This document shows, one piece after another, positions 36,165 through 45,104 of a DNA stretch of 63,179 nt; the stretch's first letter is position 1; each line of letters starts with the position of its first letter. The stretch is from CAZGMJ01 sp964526785 (GTDB lineage: Bacteria; Planctomycetota; Phycisphaerae; Sedimentisphaerales; Anaerobacaceae). The position numbers and the translations under genes were made by a program. The stretch spans positions 1 to 63,179 of the forward strand of contig CAZGMJ010000031.1 of assembly GCA_964526785.1 (NCBI GenBank), in the 5' to 3' direction. A model generated the notes under the pieces. It saw nothing but the letters and a program-made list of their open reading frames with translations. It was not told the DNA's origin and ran no database searches.

Positions 36165-36795
36165 TTGGAAATACCGAGCGGCAGGATTGAGTGCTTCTTG
36201 AAGAGTGCGGGATTCAGCGTGCTGCTGTTTCTCGTGTGGGGCGTTCAGCTTGCGCAACGGAATGCGGCTGTCGAGAGAATTCACCTTCATCGGGGCGCTG
36301 TGGTTCATTTACAACGCCACGATTTCGCTGTTGTTTCTGATCCGCATGCGGCCGATTGCCGTCAGTATGAATCCGGTGCACTGGGTCGTGGGTCTGGTGA
36401 CGTCCTTTTCCGGCTTCCTGTTCTCGCGGCAGATGACGACGAACAACCCGGCGGTGGCGGCTTCGGCCGATTCGCTGATCGTCGCGGCCATCCTCCTGGG
36501 GATTGCCGCGGCACTGACGCTGGGGCGAAGCTACGACTTTTTGCCGGCGCTGCGCGGCGTCAAGACGGGCGGTGTCTACCAGATCGTCCGGCACCCGATG
36601 TACCTCTCATCTATCGCCATCAAGCTCGGCTACACGCTCAGGCACGGATCGATATACAATGTGCTGCTGCTCACCTGCGTCGTGATTCTCTATGACAGGC
36701 GGGCGAGATATGAAGAGCAGGTGATGTCGCGCAGCGGCGCATATGCCAATTATCTGAAGAAGGTTCGATATCGATTCCTTCCCCGGTTATACTGA
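36165..36795 (+). pseudogene. Isoprenylcysteine/phospholipid methyltransferase-like protein, frameshifted
   Basis: The C-terminal part, in the frame read from about 36262, is a clear ICMT/PEMT-type membrane methyltransferase. It has several hydrophobic helices, YQIVRHPMYLSS and a final YANYLKKVRYRFLPRLY. The N-terminal hydrophobic helix is in another frame, starting at TTG 36165 with AGAGGAG 8 bases upstream (FSVLLFLVWGVQLAQ). The two frames join near 36256-36262 by a one-base shift. It is either a pseudogene or a sequence error. A shortened protein starting at ATG 36262 is possible but lacks a good ribosome-binding site. Confidence 0.65.
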
Positions 36796-36878
36796 CGGAC
36801 GGGCCTGCAAGATGTCCAGGCTCGACGTCCGCAGAGGCTGGGTTGTTTTGTGAAGTTGGTGTCAGAAGGAGTGAATCA

Positions 36879-38306
36879 ATGGGACAAGTGACTACGCGAC
36901 GAAAGTTCTTGCAGGGTTCGCTGGCGGCGCTGGCCGGCGGAATCGGGGGAACGTGCCTGCCCGGGCGGACGCCTGCGGGTATGAAGCGTTCGAGCGGCCC
37001 CGCTGATCGGCCGAACGTGCTGTTCATCACGATCGACGATCTGAACCATTCGATCGGCTGCTACGGCGACGAGGTCGTGCACACGCCCGGCATAGACCGC
37101 CTGGCCGCAATGGGAATGCGGTTCGATCGCGCGTACTGTCAGTTCCCGGTCTGCAATCCGAGTCGGACGTCTTTTCTGACCGGGCTCCGGCCCGACACGA
37201 CAGGCGTTGTGGACAATCGGGTGGCCTTCCGGTCGCGACTGCCCGACATCGTGACGATGCCGCAACTGTTTCGCCTCGCCGGCTACTTCACCGCACGGTT
37301 GGGCAAGATCTTTCACGGCTCGGGAGAGAAAGGCGATCCGACGGCATGGGATTCCGAGTTCGACGCCCGGCCGACGGAGATCGGACGCAGGGGCCAGGGA
37401 CGCAACCTCACCGACGGCAGGGTGAAGTGGTGCCGCTGGATGGCCGCCGAAGGCGGCGATGAGGATCAGCCGGACGGGCAATTCGCCACAGAGGCGATAC
37501 GGCTGTTGCAGCAGCGGCGCGATGAGCCGTTCTTCATCGGCCTGGGCTTCCACAAGCCCCACGATCCGTTTGTCGCCCCGAAGAAGTACTTCGATTTGTA
37601 TCCGCTTGAGGAACTGGAACCGCCGAAAGAGCCCGCGGATGCGAGCCCGCTGAATCGGTATACGATCGGCAGCGGCTGGAAAGAGTCGTTCGACAAGTTT
37701 ACGATTCGTGAACAGCGCGAGTTTATGCGCGCGTACTATGCGGGCGCTTCATTCGTCGACGCACAGATCGGCCGGGTCCTCGACGCGCTGCAGCGCCTGG
37801 ACCTCATGGATAACACGATCATCGTCTTCCTGGCCGATCACGGCTATCAGTTGGGCGACCACGGCTGGTGGAACAAGAACACGTTGTATGAGCAGTCCAC
37901 ACGGACGCCCCTGATCGTGGCCGTACCGGGTGCCACCGAGCCCGGCGCGAGTTGCAAACGCTTCGTGGAATTCGTCGATATCTATCCGACGCTGGCCCAA
38001 TTATGCGGCCTGACGATACCGCACGCTGTGGAGGGGCGAAGCTTCGTGCCTCTGTTGCGAGACCCGCATCTGCAATGGAAGCAGGCGGCTTACACGCAGG
38101 TGCAGCGCGGGCAGATCGCCGGCCGGGCCGTACGGACGGCGCGCTGGCGCTATATCGAGTGGGACGAAGGCAGGCAGGGCGTCGAGCTGTACGATCATCA
38201 GAACGATCCCGGCGAGTTCTATAATCTCGGATCCGATCCGGCTCATGCCGACGTGCGCAAACGCTTGCGCCGCCTGCTTCGAGAGCCGGCCGGAAAATGG
38301 CGATAA
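36879..38306 (+). CDS. Sulfatase, Tat-exported (iduronate-2-sulfatase-like)
   Basis: This is a 475-residue sulfatase. The Tat signal has TRRKFLQGSLAAL near the start. Metal-site Asp residues lie in ITIDDLN (about 53-54). The modification signature CNPSRTSFLTG carries Cys92, to be converted to formylglycine. Further features are FHKPHDPF and FLADHGYQLGDHGWWNK. It removes sulfate from sugars outside the cytoplasm and needs a formylglycine-generating enzyme or anaerobic rSAM maturase, not present here. AAGGAG 8 bases upstream sets the ATG at 36879. The next gene overlaps or follows closely, so an operon is likely. Confidence 0.95.
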   Translation: MGQVTTRRKFLQGSLAALAGGIGGTCLPGRTPAGMKRSSGPADRPNVLFITIDDLNHSIGCYGDEVVHTPGIDRLAAMGMRFDRAYCQFPVCNPSRTSFLTGLRPDTTGVVDNRVAFRSRLPDIVTMPQLFRLAGYFTARLGKIFHGSGEKGDPTAWDSEFDARPTEIGRRGQGRNLTDGRVKWCRWMAAEGGDEDQPDGQFATEAIRLLQQRRDEPFFIGLGFHKPHDPFVAPKKYFDLYPLEELEPPKEPADASPLNRYTIGSGWKESFDKFTIREQREFMRAYYAGASFVDAQIGRVLDALQRLDLMDNTIIVFLADHGYQLGDHGWWNKNTLYEQSTRTPLIVAVPGATEPGASCKRFVEFVDIYPTLAQLCGLTIPHAVEGRSFVPLLRDPHLQWKQAAYTQVQRGQIAGRAVRTARWRYIEWDEGRQGVELYDHQNDPGEFYNLGSDPAHADVRKRLRRLLREPAGKWR

Positions 38307-38326
38307 GAAAAAAGGATAATAAGCCC

Positions 38327-38914
38327 ATGGAGCAGACGGCTGCAAAACGTCTTGGAGTATCGCTTGCGGCCGGCGTGTATACGCTTGCGGGATACATGGT
38401 CGGGCTGGCGGTGGCGGGCGTGTGCCTCGCGGCGCTGCAGATTTCGAGCCTGGCCCTCATGATCGTCTTTACATGGGCCGGGCCGTTTCTGGTCGGTTGG
38501 CTCGTGTTCCGCCCATTGATCGTCGGCTACCATCAGCGGGGCGGCTACTTCGCAACGCTGAGGCAGACGGCGCTCGTTGAGCTGATCAGCGTCAATCTGA
38601 TGCTGGGCACCACGGCGCCCCTGTTCGATTTGTTGCGGTTTCTCTGGCTCGGCGTCTTCCTGGATCCGCGAGGTGCGATCCTGTGGCTGGTCGTGGCCAT
38701 CAGCGCCGCGGCGGGTGCGGCGGCCATCGCAGGCTTCTATGGGTGGCTCTGCAGCAGAGGATATCGCCTGCTCGTGATGCGCGTCAGCGAGGCGGGACAG
38801 GTCGGCCGGCAGGCAGCCTCGCATACGGCAACCGTCCGCCGATTGTGGGGCCCGCTGGTGGTCAGCCTGCTGCTGCTTGTCGTGGGCACATATCTGACGA
38901 TACGGATCGAATGA
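38327..38914 (+). CDS. Multi-helix membrane protein of unknown function
   Basis: This is a 195-residue protein with four or five hydrophobic helices (about 15-42, 45-65, 80-105, 118-140, 170-190) and no recognisable motif. GGA lies 10 bases before the ATG at 38327. An ATG at 38297, inside the end of the sulfatase gene, is the alternative start. Its stop overlaps the next gene by ATGA at 38911, so the two are probably translated together. Confidence 0.7.
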   Translation: MEQTAAKRLGVSLAAGVYTLAGYMVGLAVAGVCLAALQISSLALMIVFTWAGPFLVGWLVFRPLIVGYHQRGGYFATLRQTALVELISVNLMLGTTAPLFDLLRFLWLGVFLDPRGAILWLVVAISAAAGAAAIAGFYGWLCSRGYRLLVMRVSEAGQVGRQAASHTATVRRLWGPLVVSLLLLVVGTYLTIRIE

Positions 38915-39150
38915 TGGATCGCGACCGCGAGCGCAATCTTGGGCCGCAGCCGATAGCGGCAATCATGGCCGACCGCGGGCTGACCGCGCATGATCTCGTC
39001 ACCGCCTCAAGCGAGCAGATCACGCACAAGATGGTCTCCCGAGCCTGCAGGGGCAGGCGTCTGACGATGCGTGTACAGGACAAGATCGTGCGGGCTCTCA
39101 ATGCCGCGGCCGGGACGCAATACGGGCGGGCGAGTCTCTTCAACTACTAA
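38911..39150 (+). CDS. Small conserved DNA-binding-like protein
   Basis: This is a 79-residue helical protein with the pattern IAAIMADRGLTAHDLV, then THKMVSRACRGRRLT and a C-terminal IVRALNAAAG. It resembles a Cro/C1-type HTH. I have an impression of similar short planctomycete proteins but no family name. The start ATG overlaps the stop of the membrane protein gene (ATGA); a second ATG follows directly. It could regulate the sulfatase operon, which is inference only. Confidence 0.65.
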   Translation: MMDRDRERNLGPQPIAAIMADRGLTAHDLVTASSEQITHKMVSRACRGRRLTMRVQDKIVRALNAAAGTQYGRASLFNY

Positions 39151-39479
39151 GCGGCTCGCTTGCGCATCGCGTGATTTTTGCCGGGTCGCCAAAAGCATAA
39201 CTATGAAACGTGAAGGCATCAGAAGCCTCCAGAGCTGTCTTCTGCTGGGCGTTTGTCCAACGCTGGCCTTCAGTGCGGCCGGATGAGGTGAACGACATAA
39301 CCAACCATACACGATATGCCCCGGCGACAGCGGGAACTATTTCGTGATGGACACGCGGAGGCGGGATTTTTCGTGTGAATTCTCCCGCAGGCCCGGTTAT
39401 GTTGGATGAACGGTCGCACGGAAACGGCCCGTACGCGTCGAACCGGGCCTGTAGACCGCGCGCACATAGAGGTTGCTGC
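39151..39479. other. Intergenic region with a possible signal-peptide remnant
   Basis: A 27-codon frame at 39203-39286 reads like a bare signal peptide (basic start, Leu-rich core, Ala-Phe-Ser-Ala-Ala-Gly end) and stops at once. It may be the start of a lost exported protein. A long-looped hairpin with GCGGGA and TCCCGC arms lies at about 39361-39390. Nothing else was recognised. Confidence 0.35.
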
Positions 39480-39842
39480 ATGGATTTTGGTGTAACGCAG
39501 AAGAAGCAGGCTGAGTTGGAGGCGCGGATGGCGGGACTCGGTCTGCGCGAGCAGGATCTGGAGGAGAAGTACGTGCGCTCCTCGGGCCCCGGCGGACAGA
39601 AGGTCAACAAGACGGCCAGTTGCGTATACCTCAGGCATGTACCGACGCGGCTGGAGGTCAAAATGCAGCGAGAGCGATCGCAGGCTCTCAATCGCTACTA
39701 CGCGCGAAAGCGGTTGTGCGAACTGCTCGAGGCCGAGAGGCTGGGCAAAAAGAGCCCCGCGGCACGGAAGGCGGAAAAGATTCGCAAACAAAAACAGCGC
39801 CGCCGCCGGCGAAGTCGGCAGACGCCCGCCGCAGAAAGCTGA
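39480..39842 (+). CDS. Peptide chain release factor-like protein (ArfB/C12orf65-type)
   Basis: This is a 120-residue protein containing only the catalytic domain of class I release factors. GPGGQKVNK holds the GGQ (about 38-40) that triggers peptidyl-tRNA hydrolysis. There is no codon-recognition domain. A long Arg/Lys-rich tail (about 90-115) is like that of ArfB, where it enters the empty mRNA channel of stalled ribosomes. A rescue role is therefore likely. AGAGG about 7 bases upstream sets the ATG. Confidence 0.87.
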   Translation: MDFGVTQKKQAELEARMAGLGLREQDLEEKYVRSSGPGGQKVNKTASCVYLRHVPTRLEVKMQRERSQALNRYYARKRLCELLEAERLGKKSPAARKAEKIRKQKQRRRRRSRQTPAAES

Positions 39843-39888
39843 ACCGAAGTCCGTATTCGTAGGGTTGCACTTTCTCAAGGAGCTGACT

Positions 39889-40752
39889 ATGAGACAAATC
39901 AAGACGCCGCACCTGGTTATGATTCTCGCAACGCTGTTGTGTTCGGCCCTCTTGCTGCTGGCGCAGGATGGGCCCGGCGATTTGACCGTGGAAAAGTTGC
40001 GCAAAGGGACGAATCTGCTGGAGTACAAGGATTACAGCGACGTCGATCCCATGCCGCTGGTGAAGAAGTACGAAGGGCTGCGGGTAACGGACGTGCTGGA
40101 CGCGATGCAGGCGATCGGCTTGCAGGATATCGGCATGATGGACCACTCCATTCGACCCCTCTGGCGCGACACGACCGAGAAACTGACCCATCGAATCTAC
40201 GGCGTTGCGGTGACCTATCGATACCTGCCGACGAACAGGCCGCAGGCGGGCAGAATGTCGTACAAGGATTTCCGCAAGTGGCATGGCCGCTGGTACGGGA
40301 CCTACGCGCCGGAATTGTTCAAGAACGTGCTGCGGCCGGGAACGATCGTGGTCATCGACGCCCACGGAATCGAGAACACGGGTTTCGTCGGCTCGAACAA
40401 CGCGCTGGGCTGGATGTCGCGGGGCATGGCCGGCGTAATTACCAACGGCTGCTGCCGGGACACCGATGAGATCATCCTCGAGAAGATTCCGGTCTACTCG
40501 AAGTATCAGGGCGGCGGGACGCGTCCGGGCCGGATCGAGGCCGGCACGATCAACCAGCCCGTGACGGTCGGCGGCGTGATGGTCCGGCCGGGTGATATGG
40601 TGGTCGCCGACGGCGACGGCGTGGTCGTCGTGCCGCGCGAGAAGGCCGAGCAGGTGGCCGAGATTGCGTGGGATATCGCAAAAGGCGATAAGGCCGGCCG
40701 CCGGAAGCTCTATGAAAAGATGGAGCTTGAACTCGACGAGACTGTGCAATAG
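39889..40752 (+). CDS. RraA/HMG-aldolase-like protein with signal peptide
   Basis: This is a 287-residue protein. The N-terminus (about 1-25) is a signal peptide ending in LLLLAQ. The rest matches the RraA family, including HMG/CHA aldolases and regulator-of-RNase-E-like proteins. It has GVITNGCCRDTDE with the metal/substrate Arg-Asp, a GTINQPVTVGG strand and RPGDMVVADGDGVVVVP. Classical members are cytoplasmic, so an exported one is odd. CAAGGAG 6 bases upstream sets the ATG. It lies between two sulfatases on one strand, which hints at a role in sugar-acid breakdown. Confidence 0.87.
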   Translation: MRQIKTPHLVMILATLLCSALLLLAQDGPGDLTVEKLRKGTNLLEYKDYSDVDPMPLVKKYEGLRVTDVLDAMQAIGLQDIGMMDHSIRPLWRDTTEKLTHRIYGVAVTYRYLPTNRPQAGRMSYKDFRKWHGRWYGTYAPELFKNVLRPGTIVVIDAHGIENTGFVGSNNALGWMSRGMAGVITNGCCRDTDEIILEKIPVYSKYQGGGTRPGRIEAGTINQPVTVGGVMVRPGDMVVADGDGVVVVPREKAEQVAEIAWDIAKGDKAGRRKLYEKMELELDETVQ

Positions 40753-40828
40753 TCTCATACAAGCGTTCCGGTGATGCACTTGAAGGTCCGGTTCCCGCGC
40801 AACCGGAAACACTCAGATGGAGAAGGCT

Positions 40829-42328
40829 ATGAAGGCGAATATCACCCGCAGGAGTTTCCTCGCAGCCGGAGTCGGTGGAGCGGGATTGGCGATCTTGCGA
40901 TCGCTGTCCCCGGCGCACGGCCAAAGCCGAAGCAAACGGGAAAAGATGAACGTGCTGTTCCTCGGCGTCGATGATTTGCGACTGGAGCTTGGCTGCTACG
41001 GCCGCGAACATATTATCTCGCCCAACATCGACCGGCTGGCGTCGGAGGGATTGCTGTTCGAGCGTTCGTACTGTCAGCAGGCGGTGTGCGGCCCGTCGCG
41101 GGCGAGCCTGATGACGGGACTGCGGCCCGACAGCAACGGCATTCACGGCAATCGCACTCCGGTGCGCAAGGCCCTGCCCAATGTGGTGACGCTGTGCGAG
41201 CATTTTAAGAACAACGGATACGAAACGCTTTCGATCGGGAAGATCTATCACCATTCGAGCGATGACATGCAGGGCTGGAGCGTCGAGCCGTACCGCGCAG
41301 AGGCGCCTTCTGACGGGCGGTGGAAAGGCAGAGGATATCTGACGTCTGAGGCCATCGCGTGCGTCGAGCGGTACGGACGCGAGCACCCGGATATGAAAGG
41401 CCGCGGCCCCGCTTTCGAGGCCGCCGACGTGGACGACGGTGCGTACCCCGACGGAGCGAACGTCGATCACGCGATCGGCGAACTGCGGCGGCTCAAAGAC
41501 AAGCCGTTCTTCATGGCCATGGGCCTGTACAAGCCGCACCTGCCTTTCAACGCGCCCAAACGATACTGGGACATGTACGGCCGCAACGACATAGAACTGG
41601 CGGACAATCCCTTCGTCCCCAGGGACGCGCCCTCGTATGCGACGACAAACTGGGGCGAGCTGCGGAATTACTACGGCATCCCGAAGAAAGGTCCCTGTTC
41701 GGATGAGCTGGCGCGCACGCTGATTCACGGCTATTACGCATGCGTCACCTACATCGACGCCCAGATCGGCCGGCTGCTGGACGAACTGGACCGGTTGGGG
41801 CTGCGCGAGCGGACCGTGATTATGCTCTGGGGCGATCACGGCTGGAAGCTGGGCGAGCATGCGGGCTGGTGCAAGCATACCAATTTCGAGCTCGATGCGC
41901 ACGTGCCCATGATTCTCAGCGTGCCCGGCATGAAGACGGCCGGGCGCAGGACTCAGGCGTTCACTGAGCATGTGGATATGTATCCGACGCTGTGCCAGGC
42001 ATGTGATTTGTCCCTGCCTGAGCATCTGGAAGGACTCAGTGTGATGCCCCTGGTGCAGGATCCGAAGCGACCGTGGAAGAAGGCGGCCTTCAGCCAGTAT
42101 CCTCGCGGCAAGGTTATGGGCTACAGCATGCGGACTCCGCGTTACCGTTACACCGAATGGCAGGATCGCAGCAGCGGCAGCGTGCGGGCTCGCGAACTAT
42201 ACGATCACGACAAAGACCCGGACGAAAACGTCAATGTTGCCGGTCGGACCGAATATGCTCAGGACGTCCGCAAACTGGCGAAAATGCTCAAGGCCGGCTG
42301 GCAGGGTGCGTTGCCTGGAGCAGGTTAG
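40829..42328 (+). CDS. Sulfatase, Tat-exported (iduronate-2-sulfatase-like)
   Basis: This is a 499-residue sulfatase. It has an Arg-Arg signal ITRRSFLAAGVGG, metal-site Asp residues in LGVDDLR, and the signature CGPSRASLMTG with Cys87 as formylglycine precursor. LYKPHLPF and MLWGDHGWKLGEHAGW are also present. It is a paralogue of the sulfatase at 36879. GGAG 7 bases before the ATG at 40829 selects it over the ATG at 40817. It follows the RraA-like gene after 76 bases and may share its promoter. Confidence 0.95.
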   Translation: MKANITRRSFLAAGVGGAGLAILRSLSPAHGQSRSKREKMNVLFLGVDDLRLELGCYGREHIISPNIDRLASEGLLFERSYCQQAVCGPSRASLMTGLRPDSNGIHGNRTPVRKALPNVVTLCEHFKNNGYETLSIGKIYHHSSDDMQGWSVEPYRAEAPSDGRWKGRGYLTSEAIACVERYGREHPDMKGRGPAFEAADVDDGAYPDGANVDHAIGELRRLKDKPFFMAMGLYKPHLPFNAPKRYWDMYGRNDIELADNPFVPRDAPSYATTNWGELRNYYGIPKKGPCSDELARTLIHGYYACVTYIDAQIGRLLDELDRLGLRERTVIMLWGDHGWKLGEHAGWCKHTNFELDAHVPMILSVPGMKTAGRRTQAFTEHVDMYPTLCQACDLSLPEHLEGLSVMPLVQDPKRPWKKAAFSQYPRGKVMGYSMRTPRYRYTEWQDRSSGSVRARELYDHDKDPDENVNVAGRTEYAQDVRKLAKMLKAGWQGALPGAG

Positions 42329-42807
42329 CGGGTTCCGATGCGGCATAAGAAATACAGAAAAACCGTTTGAACCGGACCCGCACCGCGGTAGAATAATCTT
42401 GCGGTTTTGAGTGTCGCGAGTATCCGTATTCGGCATCTGCGGCTGTGCGCGGCGTTTACGGGATTCTGTATGTGTTTGTGGCCGGGGGGAGAAGGGAGAA
42501 GTACAAACGGCGCAATGCAACTCCAAAAGAGCCGCCGAGTGCGCCGCCCGAGAGAGATTGCGAGAATCGCGCAACAGCGCAGGAGAGTCTGTGCTGTGTG
42601 TACCGATCGTTACCATAGGACCTGCTATCGATCGCTGCGCGAAGAAGCGTTGTGTAATAGTGTGGCGTGCGGCGGCGATAATTATCGATGAGAAATCCCG
42701 GCATAAACGGTTGCCGCGCGCTGCGATTCGGGCCTTATCGTAATTAACCGGCAGGGACCCCGAAATCAGTAATCGCCGGCCCCGGCCATGAAAGCGGAGA
42801 CTGGTAT
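42329..42807. other. Intergenic region without visible gene
   Basis: A 479-base spacer follows the second complete sulfatase. Open frames here are short, have no ribosome-binding site and give no recognisable protein. No RNA gene, repeat or strong terminator was seen. Confidence 0.45.
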
Positions 42808-43074
42808 ATGATGATACTGAAGGTAGTCACGTTAGTCTGTTTAATCAAGGTCTTGCTGGAAACGGACAAGCCACTGCTTTGCGCCGGCATATACACCTCT
42901 GTTGGTGTCCTTCTTGCTTTGGCTTTCGGCCGGCCTTTTCTGGATGTACTGATGGCGGGGATCGTCGGCTTTGCTCTTGCGGCCGTCTATTTCTGGCTGC
43001 TTGAGCGATTTCGAGACAACTTCCTGCTCTGGTGCACCATACTCGCCGCAGGGCTGCTGATTGGTCTGGTCTGA
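42808..43074 (+). CDS. Small membrane protein of unknown function
   Basis: This is an 88-residue protein made almost wholly of three hydrophobic helices (about 5-20, 25-60, 68-87). GGAG 8 bases before the ATG supports translation. No family is recognised. It heads a row of envelope genes on the same strand. Confidence 0.65.
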   Translation: MMILKVVTLVCLIKVLLETDKPLLCAGIYTSVGVLLALAFGRPFLDVLMAGIVGFALAAVYFWLLERFRDNFLLWCTILAAGLLIGLV

Positions 43075-43171
43075 AACTGCCGAAGCCGGTCGGCGAACGA
43101 GCAATTGAATAAGTGACAATGTTCTTGATTGCAGATATCGAGAGATTAACTCTGTTTGGAGAACAACGACC

Positions 43172-45043
43172 ATGAAGAGGCAGATCGAATTTGGGCAAAT
43201 CTTCGCAGGTTGCATGCTCGTGGCGTTGATGTGTTGCGGCGTGCAGGCATCGGCGGGTTTCAGCATTCAACTGAAAGTAACCGATCGCAATGGCGAGCCT
43301 GTCAGGCGCTTCGAGGTGCTTTGCCACACGCACGTATCCGGCTGGCACCCCTGGAAGGAAGGACGGGACGGCGAGTTGACCCTGCACAGCGGCGCAAGGG
43401 ATTTACCCTTCTGTGACGGATTCGTACAATATCAGTTGATTGTCCGGGCCGATGGGTATGCACCCGAAGTTGTCAGGGTCAACAAGCCCATCGCAGCAAG
43501 CAGTAGCTGCAGACCGCTGGCAGAAGAGATGCCGCCGATGCGGACAGCATCCGATGAAAACTCAGTGCGTCGAGACTGTATACATAGGATTGGTGCACCC
43601 GAACTCGTGATTAAACGAGAAGTCGCTCTTGCCAAAAGCGTACGCCGATTGGTTCTCAAGTGCGCAGATGGACGGGCCGTTCCCGAGAGCCTCAAGCCGG
43701 TGGTCGTCTTAAAGGAATTCTGGAAGAGGGCGGTATTCCAGTGGCAGACGCGCGAAGGCCGGCATCGCACGGACCTCAACATGACCTCGTTGAAGCCGGT
43801 CGGCGCGGGCGAGTATACATTCGGCATTAGTGAACAGACACCCGCATTCTATGTCTGCATCGATCACCCCGGCTTTCTGCGGGCCTTTATAGGCGGTCCT
43901 TTTCACGCCGAGGACTTCGATGATGGTACGCTCGAGGTAAAGCTTCCCCGCCCGGCCGTGGTGTGGATGGAATTCGAGCCTCCTGCTGTTTCAGCGGATC
44001 ATCTGCCCTTCGAGGGATGCGCGGTATCGCTGGGTTGGATGAACAAACAGATCGGAGTGAGCTACCCCGTCTTGAGCGCTCAGGCTGACGAACCGCGATT
44101 GAAAACGCCGGAGGAATATCTGGCCCCGGGTCAATACTGGGTGTATTTCTACACACGGCCTGCGAAAGCCCACGCTTGCGTCGCAAACGGAGGTACACAT
44201 GCGGGAGCTTTTCGCGATAGCCGAAAGATTGCTTTCGAGCAAGGGCAACAGAAAACCATTGCCTTTCAATATGAGGCGTATGACAAGGATGCCTACCAGG
44301 GGGATTACAGTGCGACGGTTACCGTTCGTCGAGCGGACGGCAGTGTTGTATCGGATGTTCCGTACCGTTTGTTTTGCAGCATTCCGCATTACGGGTCGAC
44401 CGTGGTGCAGGAAGGGGTGCTGGACGAGAACGGCCAATTGGAGCTTGCCGGCGTCAAAGGTGGTGATGATGCAGTCAGATTCCGACTGCAGATGGAAACA
44501 GAGCAGCCCGAAACGCTCAGAATCCAGTTGGATGGTCGGCGGAAGAAACAGCAGATCGAATGCAGACTGGCGCCGACAGTGGGCGACATGGCCCCCGATA
44601 TGACGATCCATGACATGTTCAGCCAACAGAACGTCAAGCTGTCGGACTTCAGCGGACGCATAGTCTTCATAGAATTCTGGAATACGCCATGTGGGTTCTG
44701 CAAAGAGCCCATGGGCAAGCTTTGCGAGGTGCAGGCCCGGCGCGGCTCCGACTGGGATGACAGGGTCGTGTTGCTTTCCGTGAGCATCGATGCTGCGAAA
44801 CAAGCTGTGGTTGACCATGTGCGGCATCGAGGATGGACGGGTATTTGTCATACATGGTGCAACGAAGGCGGGACAGGCTTTGATTCGCGAGCGGCGAAGG
44901 CGTACGGCCTGAACGGCGTGCCGACCGCACTGCTGATCGATCGGCAGGGCCGGATTGTCTGGAGGGGCAATCCGCGCGACATAGATGTTGAAGCGAAAGT
45001 AGATGCTTTGCTGACCGGGGCAAATAGGGGTGAACCGCGCTAA
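43172..45043 (+). CDS. Exported TlpA-like thioredoxin with large N-terminal region
   Basis: This is a 623-residue exported protein. A signal peptide (about 1-28) leads into beta-sandwich repeats of carboxypeptidase-regulatory/FixG style (about 30-480). A C-terminal TlpA/redoxin domain (about 485-620) has the active site WNTPCGFCKEP and a following GVPTALLIDRQG with cis-Pro. It should reduce or exchange disulfides outside the cytoplasm. The big N-terminal part is probably for attachment or substrate binding. GGAG about 10 bases upstream precedes the ATG. Its partners may include the Cys-containing exported protein next to it. Confidence 0.85.
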   Translation: MKRQIEFGQIFAGCMLVALMCCGVQASAGFSIQLKVTDRNGEPVRRFEVLCHTHVSGWHPWKEGRDGELTLHSGARDLPFCDGFVQYQLIVRADGYAPEVVRVNKPIAASSSCRPLAEEMPPMRTASDENSVRRDCIHRIGAPELVIKREVALAKSVRRLVLKCADGRAVPESLKPVVVLKEFWKRAVFQWQTREGRHRTDLNMTSLKPVGAGEYTFGISEQTPAFYVCIDHPGFLRAFIGGPFHAEDFDDGTLEVKLPRPAVVWMEFEPPAVSADHLPFEGCAVSLGWMNKQIGVSYPVLSAQADEPRLKTPEEYLAPGQYWVYFYTRPAKAHACVANGGTHAGAFRDSRKIAFEQGQQKTIAFQYEAYDKDAYQGDYSATVTVRRADGSVVSDVPYRLFCSIPHYGSTVVQEGVLDENGQLELAGVKGGDDAVRFRLQMETEQPETLRIQLDGRRKKQQIECRLAPTVGDMAPDMTIHDMFSQQNVKLSDFSGRIVFIEFWNTPCGFCKEPMGKLCEVQARRGSDWDDRVVLLSVSIDAAKQAVVDHVRHRGWTGICHTWCNEGGTGFDSRAAKAYGLNGVPTALLIDRQGRIVWRGNPRDIDVEAKVDALLTGANRGEPR

Positions 45044-45104
45044 CCGCGCGCTTGGGTGCGGTGCTCGGCGTGAGAACATACATTCTATTGGGAGGCGAAC
45101 TATC

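Noticed and set aside
40550..42025. A 491-codon open frame on the minus strand
   Set aside because: It is antisense to the second complete sulfatase and reads as Arg/His/Pro-rich, domain-free sequence. High G+C makes such mirror frames common.
42329..42807. Short frames in the gap after the second complete sulfatase
   Set aside because: They have no ribosome-binding site, no signal or membrane segment, and overlap each other in several frames.
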